Of a stretch of 64,000 nucleotides of DNA, positions 17,143-26,855 are shown one piece after another (position 1 is the first letter of the stretch; every line of letters starts with the position of its first letter). Source of the DNA: Mesorhizobium sp. B2-1-8 (lineage in GTDB: Bacteria > Pseudomonadota > Alphaproteobacteria > Rhizobiales > Rhizobiaceae); NCBI RefSeq assembly GCF_006442545.2, contig NZ_CP083952.1, positions 1,054,001 to 1,118,000 on the forward strand. The letters run 5' to 3'. The translations under genes and the position numbers were made by a program. The notes beneath the pieces are model-generated. The model was not told where the DNA came from. It made no database searches and worked only from the letters and a program-made list of their open reading frames with translations.

Positions 17143-18402
17143 TCAGATCGCCTCGCCCTTCAGCAGTCGCGGCGTGCCGGCCGAAAGCCCCGACGCCTGG
17201 CGGATGAAGAACTCCTTCAGCCGTGGCATGCGTTCGACGAGGCCGAGGCCGATGTCGCGGACGGTGCGCAGCGGGGTGATGTCGTTGGAAAACAGCCGGT
17301 TCAGCACATCGGTCGTGATGCCCATCTGCACCGTGTCGAAACGGCGCCATTGCTGGTAGCGCTCCAGCACGTCGAGCGCGCCGATGTCCTGGCCGAGCCG
17401 GTCGGCCTCGACGATCACCTCGGCAAGTGCGGCCACATCCTTGAAGCCGAGATTGAGGCCTTGGCCGGCGATCGGATGGATGCCATGGGCGGCATCGCCG
17501 GCAAGCGCGATGCGCGGTGCGACGAAGGCGCGCGCGATGGTCAGGCCGAGCGGCCAGGCGCGCGGCTTGTCGGCAACGCGAATCTCGCCGAGCTTCAGGC
17601 CAAAACGCTGTTCGAGTTCATGTTCGAAGACGAGATCGTCGCCTTCCACGAGCGTTTTCGCATCTTCCGCCCGTTCGACCCAGACGATCGACGAGCGGTT
17701 GGTACCGTCCTCGTCGGGTTTCAGCGGCAGCGTGGCGAAGGGGCCGGCGGGAAGGAAATGTTCTTCGGCGCGGCCATTGTGCGGACGTTCATGCGCCACG
17801 GTGCAGACGATGCCGGACTGGCCGTATTCCCATTTGACCGTCTTGATGCCGGCCATGTCGCGCAGTTTCGAATTGACACCGTCGGCGGCAACCAGCAGCC
17901 GCGCTGTCAACGTGGCGCCGTCGGCAAGATGCACCGTGATGCCGGCGCCATTGGTCTCAAAACCTTGCACCGCCACCCCTTCGATGATGTCGATGCCGAG
18001 CTTTTCGGCCTTGGCCCGCAGGGCGCCGTTCAACGCCCTGTTGGCGACCATATGCGCGAAGGGTTCGCCCGGCGCCACTTCGCCGCCGAAGGTCAGGAAG
18101 ACCGGGCGCACCGGATCGGCGCTGCGTGAATCGGTGATGATCATCTCGGTGATCGCCTGCGCCCGCGGCGCGATCTCGGCCCAGACGCCGAGCTGGTCGA
18201 GCATGCGGCAGGCGGCCGCGGCGATGGCCGAGGCGCGGCCATCCCTTTGCCAGGAACCGGCGGGCGCCGCGTCGACCAGCGCCACGGTGAGGCCCGGGCG
18301 GGCCTGCTTCAGCGAGACCGCGGCGGCCAGCCCGACATAGCCGGCGCCGGCGACGAGGACATCGAGCCCGGCTCTGGTCTTGGCGTCCGCCTTGCGTTCC
18401 AT
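17143..18402 (-). CDS. UbiH/UbiF-family FAD-dependent hydroxylase
   Basis: Flavin monooxygenase of ubiquinone ring hydroxylation (COG0654). Landmarks are the ADP-binding VAGAGYVGLAAAVSLKQ, the DG motif LLVAADGVNSKLRDMAG, and the C-terminal FAD block LAGDAAHGIHPIAGQGLNLGFKD. The start at 18402 (MERKADAK) is chosen because AAGGAG lies nine bases upstream; an in-frame ATG at 18474 has no ribosome site. Length 419. Which ring position is hydroxylated cannot be told; alphaproteobacteria use varied UbiH/F/L paralogues. It is divergent from tesB. Confidence 0.88.
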   Translation of the reverse strand: MERKADAKTRAGLDVLVAGAGYVGLAAAVSLKQARPGLTVALVDAAPAGSWQRDGRASAIAAAACRMLDQLGVWAEIAPRAQAITEMIITDSRSADPVRPVFLTFGGEVAPGEPFAHMVANRALNGALRAKAEKLGIDIIEGVAVQGFETNGAGITVHLADGATLTARLLVAADGVNSKLRDMAGIKTVKWEYGQSGIVCTVAHERPHNGRAEEHFLPAGPFATLPLKPDEDGTNRSSIVWVERAEDAKTLVEGDDLVFEHELEQRFGLKLGEIRVADKPRAWPLGLTIARAFVAPRIALAGDAAHGIHPIAGQGLNLGFKDVAALAEVIVEADRLGQDIGALDVLERYQQWRRFDTVQMGITTDVLNRLFSNDITPLRTVRDIGLGLVERMPRLKEFFIRQASGLSAGTPRLLKGEAI

Positions 18403-18501
18403 TGTCCTGGCTCCTTGCGCGCCCACCGGGGCCTGCGCCCTTGACGGCTCGTTCTTCCTGTCGGAAACCGCCATAGCAATTTTGCGGCGGGGTCACAAAA
18501 C

Positions 18502-19362
18502 ATGACGGCGGCGATCGACGAGCTTCTGCGCATTCTCGACCTCGAGAGGCTGGAACACAATCTGTATCGTGGTCGCAGCCCCCAGGTGGAGTGGCAGCGC
18601 GTGTTCGGCGGCCAGACCATCGCCCAGGCGCTGGTGGCTGCGCAGCGAACGGTGGAGCCGGACCGTTTCGTGCATTCGCTGCACGGCTATTTCATGCGCC
18701 CGGGCGACATCAAGGTGCCGATCATCTACGAGGTCGACCGCATCCGAGACGGCGGCTCCTTCACCACGCGGCGCGTGCTGGCGATCCAGCACGGACAGGC
18801 GATCTTTTCGCTGGAGGCTTCGTTCCAGGTCGACGAGAAGGGGCTCGAGCACCAGTTCGCGCTCCCCGACGACGTGCCGCCGCCGGAAGGGCTGAAGACG
18901 CAGCGCGAGCTGCTCGAAACGGCCGACCGGGTGCCGGAGGCGGTGCGCCGCTTCTGGGCCCGCGAACGGCCGCTGGAACTGCGGCCCGTCAATCTCCAGC
19001 ACTATGAGAGCCGCGACAAGCTGCCGCCCCGGCAGAATGTCTGGATCCGCCTTGCCGGCCCCGTTCCCGACGATCGCGCGCTGCAGTCGGTGCTGCTCGC
19101 CTATCTCTCCGACATGACGCTGCTCGACACCTCGACCTTCGCGCATGGGCGCGGCCTGTTCGATCCAGACATCCAGGCCGCCAGCCTCGACCATTCGATG
19201 TGGTTCCACCGGCCGCATCCGCTCGACGGCTGGCTGCTCTATGCGCAGGACAGTCCCTCGACTTCGGGATCGCGCGGCTTCAGCCGCGGCACGCTCTATG
19301 CCCGTGACGGCACGTTGATCGCCTCGATGGCACAGGAAGGCCTCATCCGGCTCAAGCGTTGA
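18502..19362 (+). CDS. tesB: Acyl-CoA thioesterase II
   Basis: Hydrolyses medium and long-chain acyl-CoA to free acid and CoA. The 286 residues form two hot-dog domains: LYRGRSPQVEWQRVFGGQTIAQAL and LHGYFMRPGD in the first, LAYLSDMTLLDTS, LDHSMWFHRP and SGSRGFSRGTLY in the second. The TesB catalytic triad residues (Asp in the second hot-dog, Thr/Ser and Gln) fall in these blocks. It is a single gene, with a hairpin terminator about 60 bases after the stop. Confidence 0.94.
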   Translation: MTAAIDELLRILDLERLEHNLYRGRSPQVEWQRVFGGQTIAQALVAAQRTVEPDRFVHSLHGYFMRPGDIKVPIIYEVDRIRDGGSFTTRRVLAIQHGQAIFSLEASFQVDEKGLEHQFALPDDVPPPEGLKTQRELLETADRVPEAVRRFWARERPLELRPVNLQHYESRDKLPPRQNVWIRLAGPVPDDRALQSVLLAYLSDMTLLDTSTFAHGRGLFDPDIQAASLDHSMWFHRPHPLDGWLLYAQDSPSTSGSRGFSRGTLYARDGTLIASMAQEGLIRLKR

Positions 19363-19423
19363 GCATCGCGAGTCTTGTTTGAGCAAGATTCTTTCCGAAA
19401 GCCGGTTCCATATTTTGTGGTCA

Positions 19424-19475
19424 TGCTCAAAGCCGGCAAAGTAGGCAATTTCGTAAAAATGCCTATTTTTTGAGC
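19424..19475 (+). terminator. Nested hairpin after tesB
   Basis: Outer arms TGCTCAAA (19424-19431) and TTTGAGCA (19468-19475) enclose inner arms TAGGCA (19442-19447) and TGCCTA (19460-19465). A T6 run overlaps the outer arm. It is a likely terminator of tesB that also insulates the glnK promoter. Confidence 0.6.
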
Positions 19476-19563
19476 ACATGGTGCGGCGCAGACGCAGGCA
19501 CCTGTCGGCGCTGGTCGCTTCATTCCCTTTGTTTACAATAGGTTAACACCCTGCTTCGGCACT

Positions 19564-19579
19564 TGGCACGGAGCTTGAA
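19564..19579 (+). promoter_or_regulatory. Sigma-54 (-24/-12) promoter of glnK-amtB
   Basis: TGGCACGGAGCTTGAA matches the RpoN consensus TGGCACG-N4-TTGCW except for A in place of C in the -12 element. It lies 83 bases upstream of glnK, where nitrogen-regulated promoters are expected. NtrC would be the activator by analogy with other proteobacteria; I see only a weak half-matching NtrC-like site near 19498-19511. Confidence 0.65.
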
Positions 19580-19656
19580 TCATTGGGGGCACTCTCCGGG
19601 CTCTTTGGGATCGGTGAAGGTGTGCAAACGCGGGGGACCGCAACAGCAAAGGGTGA

Positions 19657-20001
<345 letters not shown>

Positions 20002-20032
20002 GCGGCGAACACGTATTCCAATGGAGAGTTCA

Positions 20033-21388
20033 ATGAATATTCCTTCCACCTTGAAGACGACGGGAAGGGCGGCCCTTCTGGGCTCGCTCGCTCTCGCAGC
20101 ATTGGGCAGCGTCGCCGCCTTCGCGCAGGAAGCCGCACCCGCTGCCGCGGCTGCCGCGCCGGCTGCCACTCCGGCCCCGGTGCTCGACACCGGCAACACC
20201 GCCTGGATGCTGACCTCGACGGCGCTGGTGCTGATGATGACCATCCCGGGCCTGGCGCTGTTCTACGGCGGCATGGTGCGCAAGAAGAACGTGCTCGCCA
20301 CCATCATGCAGAGCTTCGCCATCACCTGCCTGGTGACGGTGCTGTGGTTCATGTTCGGCTATTCGCTGGCCTTCTCCGACGGCGGTGGCATGAATGCCTA
20401 TCTCGGCGGCGCCTCGAAATTCTTCCACCACGGCATCACCACTGCCAGCCTGTGGTTGCCGGGTGTGGCCAACATCCCTGAATTCGTCTTCTCTATGTTC
20501 CAGATGACCTTCGCCATCATCACGCCGGCGCTGATTGCCGGCGCCTTCGCCGAACGCTTCAAGTTCTCGGCACTGCTGATCTTCATGGCGCTGTGGCTGC
20601 TGATCGTCTACGTGCCGATCGCGCATTGGGTCTGGGGTGGCGGCTTCCTCGGTACGGCCGGCGTTCTCGACTTCGCCGGCGGCACGGTCGTCCACATCAA
20701 TGCCGGTGTCGCGGGCCTCGTCTGCGCGCTGGTGCTTGGCAAGCGCGAAGGCTACGGCACCACCAACATGGCGCCACACAACCTTGTCTATTCGGTCATC
20801 GGCGCATCGCTGCTGTGGGTCGGCTGGTTCGGCTTCAACGCCGGTTCGGAACTGGCGGCCGACGGCCTTGCCGGTGCCGCCATGCTCAACACCCAGGTTG
20901 CCACAGCCGCCGCGGCACTGGCCTGGATGTTCGCCGAATGGATCATCGCCAAGAAGCCTTCCGTGCTCGGCATCATCTCGGGCGCCGTCGCCGGCCTCGT
21001 CGCGGTGACACCGGCTTCCGGTTTCGTCAACCCGACCGGAGCCTTCATCGTCGGCATCGTCGCCGGCGTCGTCTGCTACCTCTCGGCGGTCAAGGTCAAG
21101 CACATGTTCGGCTATGACGACTCGCTCGATGCCTTCGGCGTGCATGGCGTCGGCGGCGTGGTCGGCGCCCTGCTGACCGGCGTGCTTGCCGACCCGGCGA
21201 TCAATAGCCTCTCGTCGGGCGCTTCGCTCGGCAAGCAGATCTACGGTGTCGCCGTCACCATTGTTTGGACGGCGGTTGCCACCTTCGTCATCCTCTATGT
21301 CGTCAAGGCGCTGGTCGGCCTGCGTCCGTCGACCCAGGAAGAGGTCGAAGGCCTCGACATCTCCCAGCATGGCGAAGTGGTGCCGTAA
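20033..21388 (+). CDS. amtB: Ammonium transporter
   Basis: Trimeric inner-membrane channel for ammonium. The 451-residue precursor has a signal peptide ending near VAAFAQE, an Ala/Pro linker and then eleven helices beginning DTGNTAWMLTSTALVLMMT. Signature IPGLALFYGGMVRKKNVL, the twin pore histidines in TVVHINAGVAGL and FGVHGVGGVVGAL, and the FAERFKFSALL segment are present. The ATG at 20033 has GGAGAG just upstream; an in-frame ATG at 20021 overlaps that site and is less likely. It is regulated with glnK. Confidence 0.96.
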   Translation: MNIPSTLKTTGRAALLGSLALAALGSVAAFAQEAAPAAAAAAPAATPAPVLDTGNTAWMLTSTALVLMMTIPGLALFYGGMVRKKNVLATIMQSFAITCLVTVLWFMFGYSLAFSDGGGMNAYLGGASKFFHHGITTASLWLPGVANIPEFVFSMFQMTFAIITPALIAGAFAERFKFSALLIFMALWLLIVYVPIAHWVWGGGFLGTAGVLDFAGGTVVHINAGVAGLVCALVLGKREGYGTTNMAPHNLVYSVIGASLLWVGWFGFNAGSELAADGLAGAAMLNTQVATAAAALAWMFAEWIIAKKPSVLGIISGAVAGLVAVTPASGFVNPTGAFIVGIVAGVVCYLSAVKVKHMFGYDDSLDAFGVHGVGGVVGALLTGVLADPAINSLSSGASLGKQIYGVAVTIVWTAVATFVILYVVKALVGLRPSTQEEVEGLDISQHGEVVP

Positions 21389-21446
21389 GGCATCCTTGCC
21401 AATGGGGCCGGCGGAACCCTCCTCCCGCCAGCCCCATATCTCCCAC

Positions 21447-21556
21447 GCAATTCCGGACGGAAAACCGCCAAAGCGCTTTTCCTGGAATTGCTTGATTTCT
21501 TTGTTCTTGCGCAATTCCGGACGAAAAACCGCCAAAAGCACTTTTCCTGGAATTGC
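21447..21556. repeat. Two tandem palindromic repeats, family C
   Basis: Two copies (21447-21491 and 21511-21556) of a 45-base unit with inverted ends GCAATTCC and GGAATTGC and the core AAAACCG...CTTTTCC. Further copies lie at 30263-30329, 41393-41460 and 44327-44370. They fill the amtB-distal gap with a terminator; no gene lies in 21389-21783. Confidence 0.85.
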
Positions 21557-21603
21557 TTTGAAAAGCATCCCGTCGTGACGTCCTCCAAAGGGCCTCACGC
21601 CTT

Positions 21604-21634
21604 GAGGCCCGGATCGCTCCGGGCCTCTTTTTTT
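21604..21634 (+). terminator. Terminator downstream of amtB
   Basis: A perfect ten-base stem GAGGCCCGGA / TCCGGGCCTC with a TCGC loop and seven T. It is the likely end of the glnK-amtB transcript after two repeat units. Confidence 0.88.
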
Positions 21635-21783
21635 GGAAATTCGTTCTGGTGAAGATCAACTTCGCGCAATCACGTTCGCGTGAAAAAAATTCTCGAGGAA
21701 ACATCGACCGCCCTGTCTCCGAACTGTGGAGGCGACCGTCGGTCTGACGCTCGCGTTTTTGAACACAGGGAAGGAATTTTCAC

Positions 21784-22059
21784 ATGAACCTCAAGAATAT
21801 CTGCCTCGGGGCACTCGCGCTTTCCATGGTCAGCGGCTTTGCATTTGCCGGCGCATTGGACGAGCCGGACAACATGGCGCCGTTCTTCACCGATTCCAGC
21901 ATGAAAACCATGAAGCCGATGGCGGAATTCAAGGCTGCCTTCATGGCCATGCCGAAGGAGAAGCAGGACGCCATGATGAAGGAATGCCAGGACGCGGCGA
22001 TGAGCAAGCCGCACGCCGAGTTCTGCGCCAATGTGAAGATGCTCGGCGGCAGCAAGTAA
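21784..22059 (+). CDS. Small secreted protein, HdeA-like in size
   Basis: A 91-residue precursor with a clear Sec signal peptide (MNLKNICLGALALSMVSGFAFAG, cleavage after AFA). The mature part of about 69 residues is Met/Lys-rich and helical. It has two cysteines 16 residues apart (KECQDAAM and EFCANVK) that could form a disulfide, as in small periplasmic chaperones. No family is recognised with confidence. It is a single gene with its own terminator. Confidence 0.65.
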   Translation: MNLKNICLGALALSMVSGFAFAGALDEPDNMAPFFTDSSMKTMKPMAEFKAAFMAMPKEKQDAMMKECQDAAMSKPHAEFCANVKMLGGSK

Positions 22060-22083
22060 CACGCTGCCCGACCCAACGAATGG

Positions 22084-22110
22084 ATGGCGGGCCAGGGCGC
22101 CCGCCATTTT
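22084..22110 (+). terminator. Terminator of the small secreted-protein gene
   Basis: Stem ATGGCGGG (22084-22091) / CCCGCCAT (22100-22107) with an 8-base loop, followed by a short T run, 25 bases after the stop. Confidence 0.75.
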
Positions 22111-22171
22111 CATGTGGTGCAAGCACTGGCAGGTCTCGACGTCAAAAGGACGGTCGCCGGCAGCCTTATAG

Positions 22172-22187
22172 TTAATGCGCCCTTAAC
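22172..22187 (+). promoter_or_regulatory. CtrA-type box upstream of ftsK
   Basis: TTAATGCGCCCTTAAC is a full match to the CtrA consensus TTAA-N7-TTAAC, 80 bases before ftsK. ftsK is a cell-cycle gene, which makes control by CtrA plausible in this class; binding is inferred. Confidence 0.65.
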
Positions 22188-22267
22188 CTTCCCACGCCTA
22201 GTCTGGCATCCGAATCTGCCGGAGTGCGTCATGCGCTCGGGCCAGGCAATCACTTACGGGGAAGAGC

Positions 22268-24925
22268 ATGCGTTCAGGGGCTTCAGCACCGCTCGCGCTG
22301 ACCGATACGGGGCACGGCATCCAGGCATTCGCGCGGCGCCAGGTCGGCCGTCTGGTCGGCGCCGGCCTGTTAGCGTTCACCGCCTTCGCCGTCGCAAGCC
22401 TCGCGACCTGGAACGTCGCCGACCCGAGCTTCTCGCACGCAACCGCCAACATCGTCACCAACGCCATGGGTTATGCCGGCGCGGTCTTCTCCGACCTCGC
22501 CATGCAGTTCTTCGGCCTTGCCGCGGTCGCCGCGCTGGTTCCGGCCGTCATCTGGGGCTATCTCCTGTTTTCGGCGCGGGGCGTCGACAGGCTGCCCAAG
22601 CGCGGGCTGTTCTGGTTCGGTTTCGCGCTGCTCGCAGCCGCGATCGCGGGCTGCATCGTTCCGCCCAAGACCTGGCCGCTGCCCACCGGCCTCGGCGGCG
22701 TCTTCGGCGACATGGTGCTCAAGATTCCCGGCGTCCTCATCGGCGGCTATCCGACCGGGCTGATTGCCAGCGTGCTCGCCATATTGCTGGCGGCACCCGC
22801 GCTCTGGCTGTTCGCCTATGGCGCGGCTCTGATCGGACGCAAGAACGGCTTCGCCGTGATGGAAGAACCGGCCGCCGCGGACCCGCGCGAGGACGAGCTC
22901 CTGTTCGACAATGACGAGGACGAGGGCGACGAGGGCATGCTGGCGCTCGGCGCAATTACACATTGGTGGCTTTCGTTCCGCGCCTGGATGCATCGCCGCG
23001 CGGTGCGCCGCAGGCAGGAGCGCGACGAGTTCGAACCGGAGATGGAGCCGCGCGCCAGCGCCTGGCGCCGTGCCGCCGAACGGGTCGAGTCGGCCGAGTT
23101 CGCCGAATCCCGCATGAGCCAGGACGGCCGCGCCCGTGTCGAACCGGAATTCTTCGCCGCCATGGTCAACGACCGCGGTGTTTCCGTCGATCCGGCCGAC
23201 GACGATGTCTTCGGCCGTGACGACGATGACATGGATTTCGACGACGAGCCGGTCGCGCAGCGGCGTGCCCCCGGGGCCAAGGTCCAGCAGTTCCGCTCCG
23301 ATGCCGCCACCCGGGTCGAGGCGCCGGCGGCGCGACCCGTGCCGGGCGCCCGCGTCCAGCGCGAGGCGCAGACCTCGCTGATCGGCTCGGACACGTTCGA
23401 AATGCCGTCGCTGCATTTCCTATCCGAACCGAAGAACGTGGCGCGCGACCCAAGTCTCTCGAAGGACGCGCTGGAACAGAACGCGCGCCTGCTCGAAGGC
23501 GTGCTGGAGGATTTCGGGGTCAAGGGCGAGATCATTGCTGTTCGCCCGGGTCCGGTCGTCACCCTTTACGAGCTCGAACCCGCGCCGGGCATCAAGTCGT
23601 CGCGCGTCATCGGCCTGTCCGACGACATCGCGCGCTCGATGAGCGCGATTGCCTGCCGCGTCGCCGTCGTACCCGGCCGCAACGCCATCGGCATCGAACT
23701 GCCCAATGCCAAGCGCGAGACGGTTTATCTCAGAGAGATCATGGCCAGCCGCGATTTCGAGACGACCAAGGCCAAGCTGGCGCTGGCGCTGGGCAAGACC
23801 ATCAATGGCGAGGCCGTCATCGTCGACATCGCCAAGATGCCGCACGTGCTGGTCGCCGGCACCACCGGTTCGGGCAAGTCGGTCGCCATCAACACCATGA
23901 TCCTGTCGCTGCTCTACCGGCTGACGCCGCAGGAATGCCGGCTGATCATGATCGACCCGAAAATGCTCGAACTTTCCGTCTATGACGGCATTCCGCATCT
24001 CTTGACGCCGGTCGTGACCGACCCGAAGAAGGCGGTGGTGGCGCTGAAATGGACCGTGCGCGAGATGGAGGACCGCTACCGCAAGATGTCCAAGGTCGGC
24101 GTGCGCAACATCGACGGTTTCAACGCGCGCGTGCAACAGGCCGAGAAGAAGGGCGAAAAGATCTCGCGCACCGTGCAGACCGGCTTCGACCGCCAGACCG
24201 GCGAGGCGATCTACGAGACCGAGAATCTCGATCTCGAGCCGATGCCCTATATCGTCGTCATCATCGACGAAATGGCCGACCTGATGATGGTCGCCGGCAA
24301 GGACATCGAAGGCGCCGTCCAGCGCCTGGCGCAGATGGCGCGTGCCGCCGGCATCCATGTCATCATGGCGACGCAACGTCCTTCGGTCGACGTCATCACC
24401 GGCACCATCAAGGCCAATTTCCCGACCCGCATCTCCTTCCAGGTGACGTCCAAGATCGACAGCCGCACCATTTTGGGCGAGCAGGGCGCCGAGCAGCTGC
24501 TCGGCATGGGCGACATGCTCTACATGGCCGGCGGCGGCCGCATCCAGCGCGTGCACGGGCCGTTCGTCTCCGACGACGAGGTCGAGAAGATCGTCGGGCA
24601 CCTGAAGCTGCAGGGCGTGCCGGAATATCTCGACGCCATTACCGAGGATGACGGCGAGGACGACGACGAGCCGTCCGGCAAGGGCGGTTCCGGTGGCGGA
24701 GGCGGTGGCAATTTCGAGGATTCCGACGATCCCTACGACCAGGCGGTCTCAGTGGTGCTGCGCGATGGCAAGGCCTCGACCAGCTACATCCAGCGGCGTC
24801 TGGGCATCGGCTATAACAGGGCCGCCTCGATCATCGAGAAGATGGAAAAGGAAGGCATTGTCGGCCCGGCCAACCATGCCGGAAAACGCGAAATCCTGGT
24901 ACCGACCGAAGACGACAAATTCTGA
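22268..24925 (+). CDS. ftsK: DNA translocase FtsK
   Basis: Septal DNA pump that moves chromosome termini and activates XerCD at dif. The 885-residue protein has four N-terminal membrane helices (to about residue 195), an acidic, poorly conserved linker, and a RecA-like motor. Walker A is [12 protein letters not shown] (about 530-540) and Walker B is [12 protein letters not shown] (about 662-673). The C-terminal winged-helix gamma domain (about 822-885, [20 protein letters not shown]) reads KOPS. GGGGAAGAGC precedes the ATG. It is followed by lolA after 134 bases, a common alphaproteobacterial order. Confidence 0.96.
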   Translation: MRSGASAPLALTDTGHGIQAFARRQVGRLVGAGLLAFTAFAVASLATWNVADPSFSHATANIVTNAMGYAGAVFSDLAMQFFGLAAVAALVPAVIWGYLLFSARGVDRLPKRGLFWFGFALLAAAIAGCIVPPKTWPLPTGLGGVFGDMVLKIPGVLIGGYPTGLIASVLAILLAAPALWLFAYGAALIGRKNGFAVMEEPAAADPREDELLFDNDEDEGDEGMLALGAITHWWLSFRAWMHRRAVRRRQERDEFEPEMEPRASAWRRAAERVESAEFAESRMSQDGRARVEPEFFAAMVNDRGVSVDPADDDVFGRDDDDMDFDDEPVAQRRAPGAKVQQFRSDAATRVEAPAARPVPGARVQREAQTSLIGSDTFEMPSLHFLSEPKNVARDPSLSKDALEQNARLLEGVLEDFGVKGEIIAVRPGPVVTLYELEPAPGIKSSRVIGLSDDIARSMSAIACRVAVVPGRNAIGIELPNAKRETVYLREIMASRDFETTKAKLALALGKTINGEAVIVDIAKMPHVLVAGTTGSGKSVAINTMILSLLYRLTPQECRLIMIDPKMLELSVYDGIPHLLTPVVTDPKKAVVALKWTVREMEDRYRKMSKVGVRNIDGFNARVQQAEKKGEKISRTVQTGFDRQTGEAIYETENLDLEPMPYIVVIIDEMADLMMVAGKDIEGAVQRLAQMARAAGIHVIMATQRPSVDVITGTIKANFPTRISFQVTSKIDSRTILGEQGAEQLLGMGDMLYMAGGGRIQRVHGPFVSDDEVEKIVGHLKLQGVPEYLDAITEDDGEDDDEPSGKGGSGGGGGGNFEDSDDPYDQAVSVVLRDGKASTSYIQRRLGIGYNRAASIIEKMEKEGIVGPANHAGKREILVPTEDDKF

Positions 24926-25059
24926 CGGATGGGGAGTTGCGGCAACTTTGAACCTTCTGGCGCGTTCAACCGGCTGAGCAGCCATCGCCTCGCCAAACTT
25001 CAGCCCAACTGGGGGTTCACGACAGCGACCAAATCAGGAATCAGACGAGAGTCACCGAT

Positions 25060-25740
25060 ATGAAAAACGATCTTTCAGCACTCAGCGATCTTGCCCCGAC
25101 CCGCCGCCAGTTGCTTGGCCTCGGCCTGGTGTTCGCGGGTGCCGCCGCGCTCAACGTGGTGCCCGGATTCGAGCTGCTGGCCTCGGCGCAGGCGGCCGTG
25201 CCTGCGGCGGCGCAAAAGATCGCCGACCATTTCTCAGCGGTCAAATCGATGAGCGGCGAATTCGTCCAGTTCGGCCCCAAGGGCGAGCAGACCGGCGGCA
25301 AATTCTTCCTGGAACGGCCAGGCAAGATCCGCTTCAACTACGACGGGGCTTCGGATTTCCGGGTGATTTCCGACGGCAGGTCGGTTGTCATCCTCAACAA
25401 GAAGCTGAACACGTCGGACCTCTATCCGCTGTCGAAGACGCCGCTGAAGCTGCTGCTCGACGACCGGATCGACCTCTCCGGCGACCGCGTCAAGAGTGTC
25501 AAGGAAGAAGACGACCTCACCACCATCCAGCTCTCCGACAAGTCGGTTTTCGGCAATGCGCGAATCACCATGATGTTCGACCCGAAAACCTATGATCTGC
25601 GGCAGTGGACGATTACCGACGCGCAGGGCAAGGACACGACGGTGATGATCTTCAACACCAAGGAAGGGGTCAGTTTCGCGCCCGACACCTTCGCGATCGA
25701 CTATACGGCCAACCGCGAACTGAACACCAAGACACGGTAG
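25060..25740 (+). CDS. lolA: Outer-membrane lipoprotein carrier LolA
   Basis: Periplasmic chaperone that ferries lipoproteins from LolCDE to the outer membrane. The 226-residue precursor carries a signal with a twin-arginine-like start (PTRRQLLGLGLVFAGAAA). The LolA core follows: FSAVKSMSGEFVQFGPKGEQ, GKFFLERPGKIRFNYD, VISDGRSVVILNKKLN, and QWTITDAQGKDTTVMIF. A paired arginine before the hydrophobic core is unusual for a Sec substrate. It follows ftsK. Confidence 0.92.
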   Translation: MKNDLSALSDLAPTRRQLLGLGLVFAGAAALNVVPGFELLASAQAAVPAAAQKIADHFSAVKSMSGEFVQFGPKGEQTGGKFFLERPGKIRFNYDGASDFRVISDGRSVVILNKKLNTSDLYPLSKTPLKLLLDDRIDLSGDRVKSVKEEDDLTTIQLSDKSVFGNARITMMFDPKTYDLRQWTITDAQGKDTTVMIFNTKEGVSFAPDTFAIDYTANRELNTKTR

Positions 25741-25813
25741 TCTTCGTCGCCTCGCTTGTTTTTCCGGCGTGTGGCTGGCAGTAGTTCGGCGATCTGTCGC
25801 CGGACCTTGCCGC

Positions 25814-26620
25814 ATGCCCTTTTCCATCGCCACCTGGAACATCAACTCCGTGCGTTTGCGCATGCCGATCATCGAACGCCTGCTCGATGAGTACGCGCCC
25901 GATGTGCTCTGCCTGCAGGAAACCAAGGTCCCGGACGAGCTCTTCCCCGAAAAAGCCTTTCGCAAGGCCGGCTATCAATACATCGCCTTCCATGGCCAGA
26001 AGGGCTATCACGGCGTGGCGACGGTGGCGCGGCGGCCGATCGAGGTGGTCGAGAAGCGCCGCTTCTGCGATATCGAGGACAGCCGGCATCTGTCGGTGAC
26101 GGTGCGGGCCGGCGGCAAGGCGATCCTGCTGCACAATTTCTACGTTCCGGCGGGCGGCGACGAGCCGGATCCCGACATCAACAGGAAGTTCAGACACAAG
26201 CTCGATTTCGTCGCCGAGATGAACGCCATCCGGGCCGAGCATGGCGAGGTGTCGGCCTCGGTGCTGGTCGGAGACCTCAACATCGCGCCGCTGGAGCATG
26301 ACGTCTGGTCGCACAAGCAATTGCTCAACGTGGTCAGCCACACGCCGGTCGAGACCGAGAACTTCGAGGCGATGCGGCTGGCCGGCGGCTGGGTCGACCT
26401 GATGCGGCTCAACGTGCCATCGGAACAGAAGCTCTACACCTGGTGGAGCTATCGGGCGCAGGATTGGGAGGCGTCCAATCGTGGCCGGCGGCTCGACCAT
26501 GTCTGGTCGTCGCCAAACCTGGTGCCTGATTTTGCCGGCTACGAAATCCTGAGGGCGGCGCGCGGGTGGGACCGGCCGTCGGACCATGTGCCGGTGATCG
26601 CCAGGTTCGATCTGGATTAA
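25814..26620 (+). CDS. xthA: Exodeoxyribonuclease III
   Basis: AP endonuclease and 3'-5' exonuclease of base excision repair. The 268 residues begin MPFSIATWNINSVRLR and contain LCLQETKVPDELFP (metal-binding Glu), VLVGDLNIAPLEHDVW (catalytic Asp/Asn) and the terminal SDHVPVIARFDLD with the catalytic His. The start at 25814 gives the normal N-terminus; an in-frame ATG at 25769 adds a non-homologous leader. It is convergent with the cNMP-binding gene across a repeat element. Confidence 0.95.
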   Translation: MPFSIATWNINSVRLRMPIIERLLDEYAPDVLCLQETKVPDELFPEKAFRKAGYQYIAFHGQKGYHGVATVARRPIEVVEKRRFCDIEDSRHLSVTVRAGGKAILLHNFYVPAGGDEPDPDINRKFRHKLDFVAEMNAIRAEHGEVSASVLVGDLNIAPLEHDVWSHKQLLNVVSHTPVETENFEAMRLAGGWVDLMRLNVPSEQKLYTWWSYRAQDWEASNRGRRLDHVWSSPNLVPDFAGYEILRAARGWDRPSDHVPVIARFDLD

Positions 26621-26659
26621 CAGATTCGTCGATAGAAAGGCGTTCTGTCGCGATCCTTC

Positions 26660-26817
26660 GCGCCCCCCTCTGTCCTGCCGGACATCTCCCCCACAAGGGG
26701 GGAGATTGGATGTTTCGAAGCTTTCGCCAATCGCTGATGTTGCAAGATCGAGCGGAGCGCCAAGGCCGCTGATCTCCCCCCTTGTGGGGGAGATGTCCGG
26801 CAGGACAGAGGGGGCGC
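26660..26817. repeat. Repeat element, family A, with 46-base inverted arms
   Basis: The left arm (26660-26706) and right arm (26772-26817) are almost perfect inverted copies, differing by one extra C. They enclose 65 bases with no gene. Each arm carries TCTGTCCTGCCGGACATCTC and a C/G hairpin. The architecture, about 158 bases with long inverted ends, resembles a small non-autonomous mobile element. It separates the convergent xthA and cNMP-binding genes. Confidence 0.85.
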
Positions 26818-26855
26818 TGTCCCGCCAAGCTTCGAGTTCTATCGCGGCAAAGGCT

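Noticed and set aside
19498..19511. NtrC-like site GCACC-N4-GGCGC
   Set aside because: One mismatch in the conserved half, a 4-base spacer, and closer to the promoter than is usual; kept only as a remark under the promoter.
19532..19547. CtrA-like box before glnK (TTTA-N7-TTAAC)
   Set aside because: One half is imperfect, and the sigma-54 promoter 17 bases downstream explains the region better.
20030..21598. A 522-codon minus-strand frame opposite amtB
   Set aside because: Shadow of the amtB codons with an Asp/His/Arg-rich sequence and no membrane or domain pattern.
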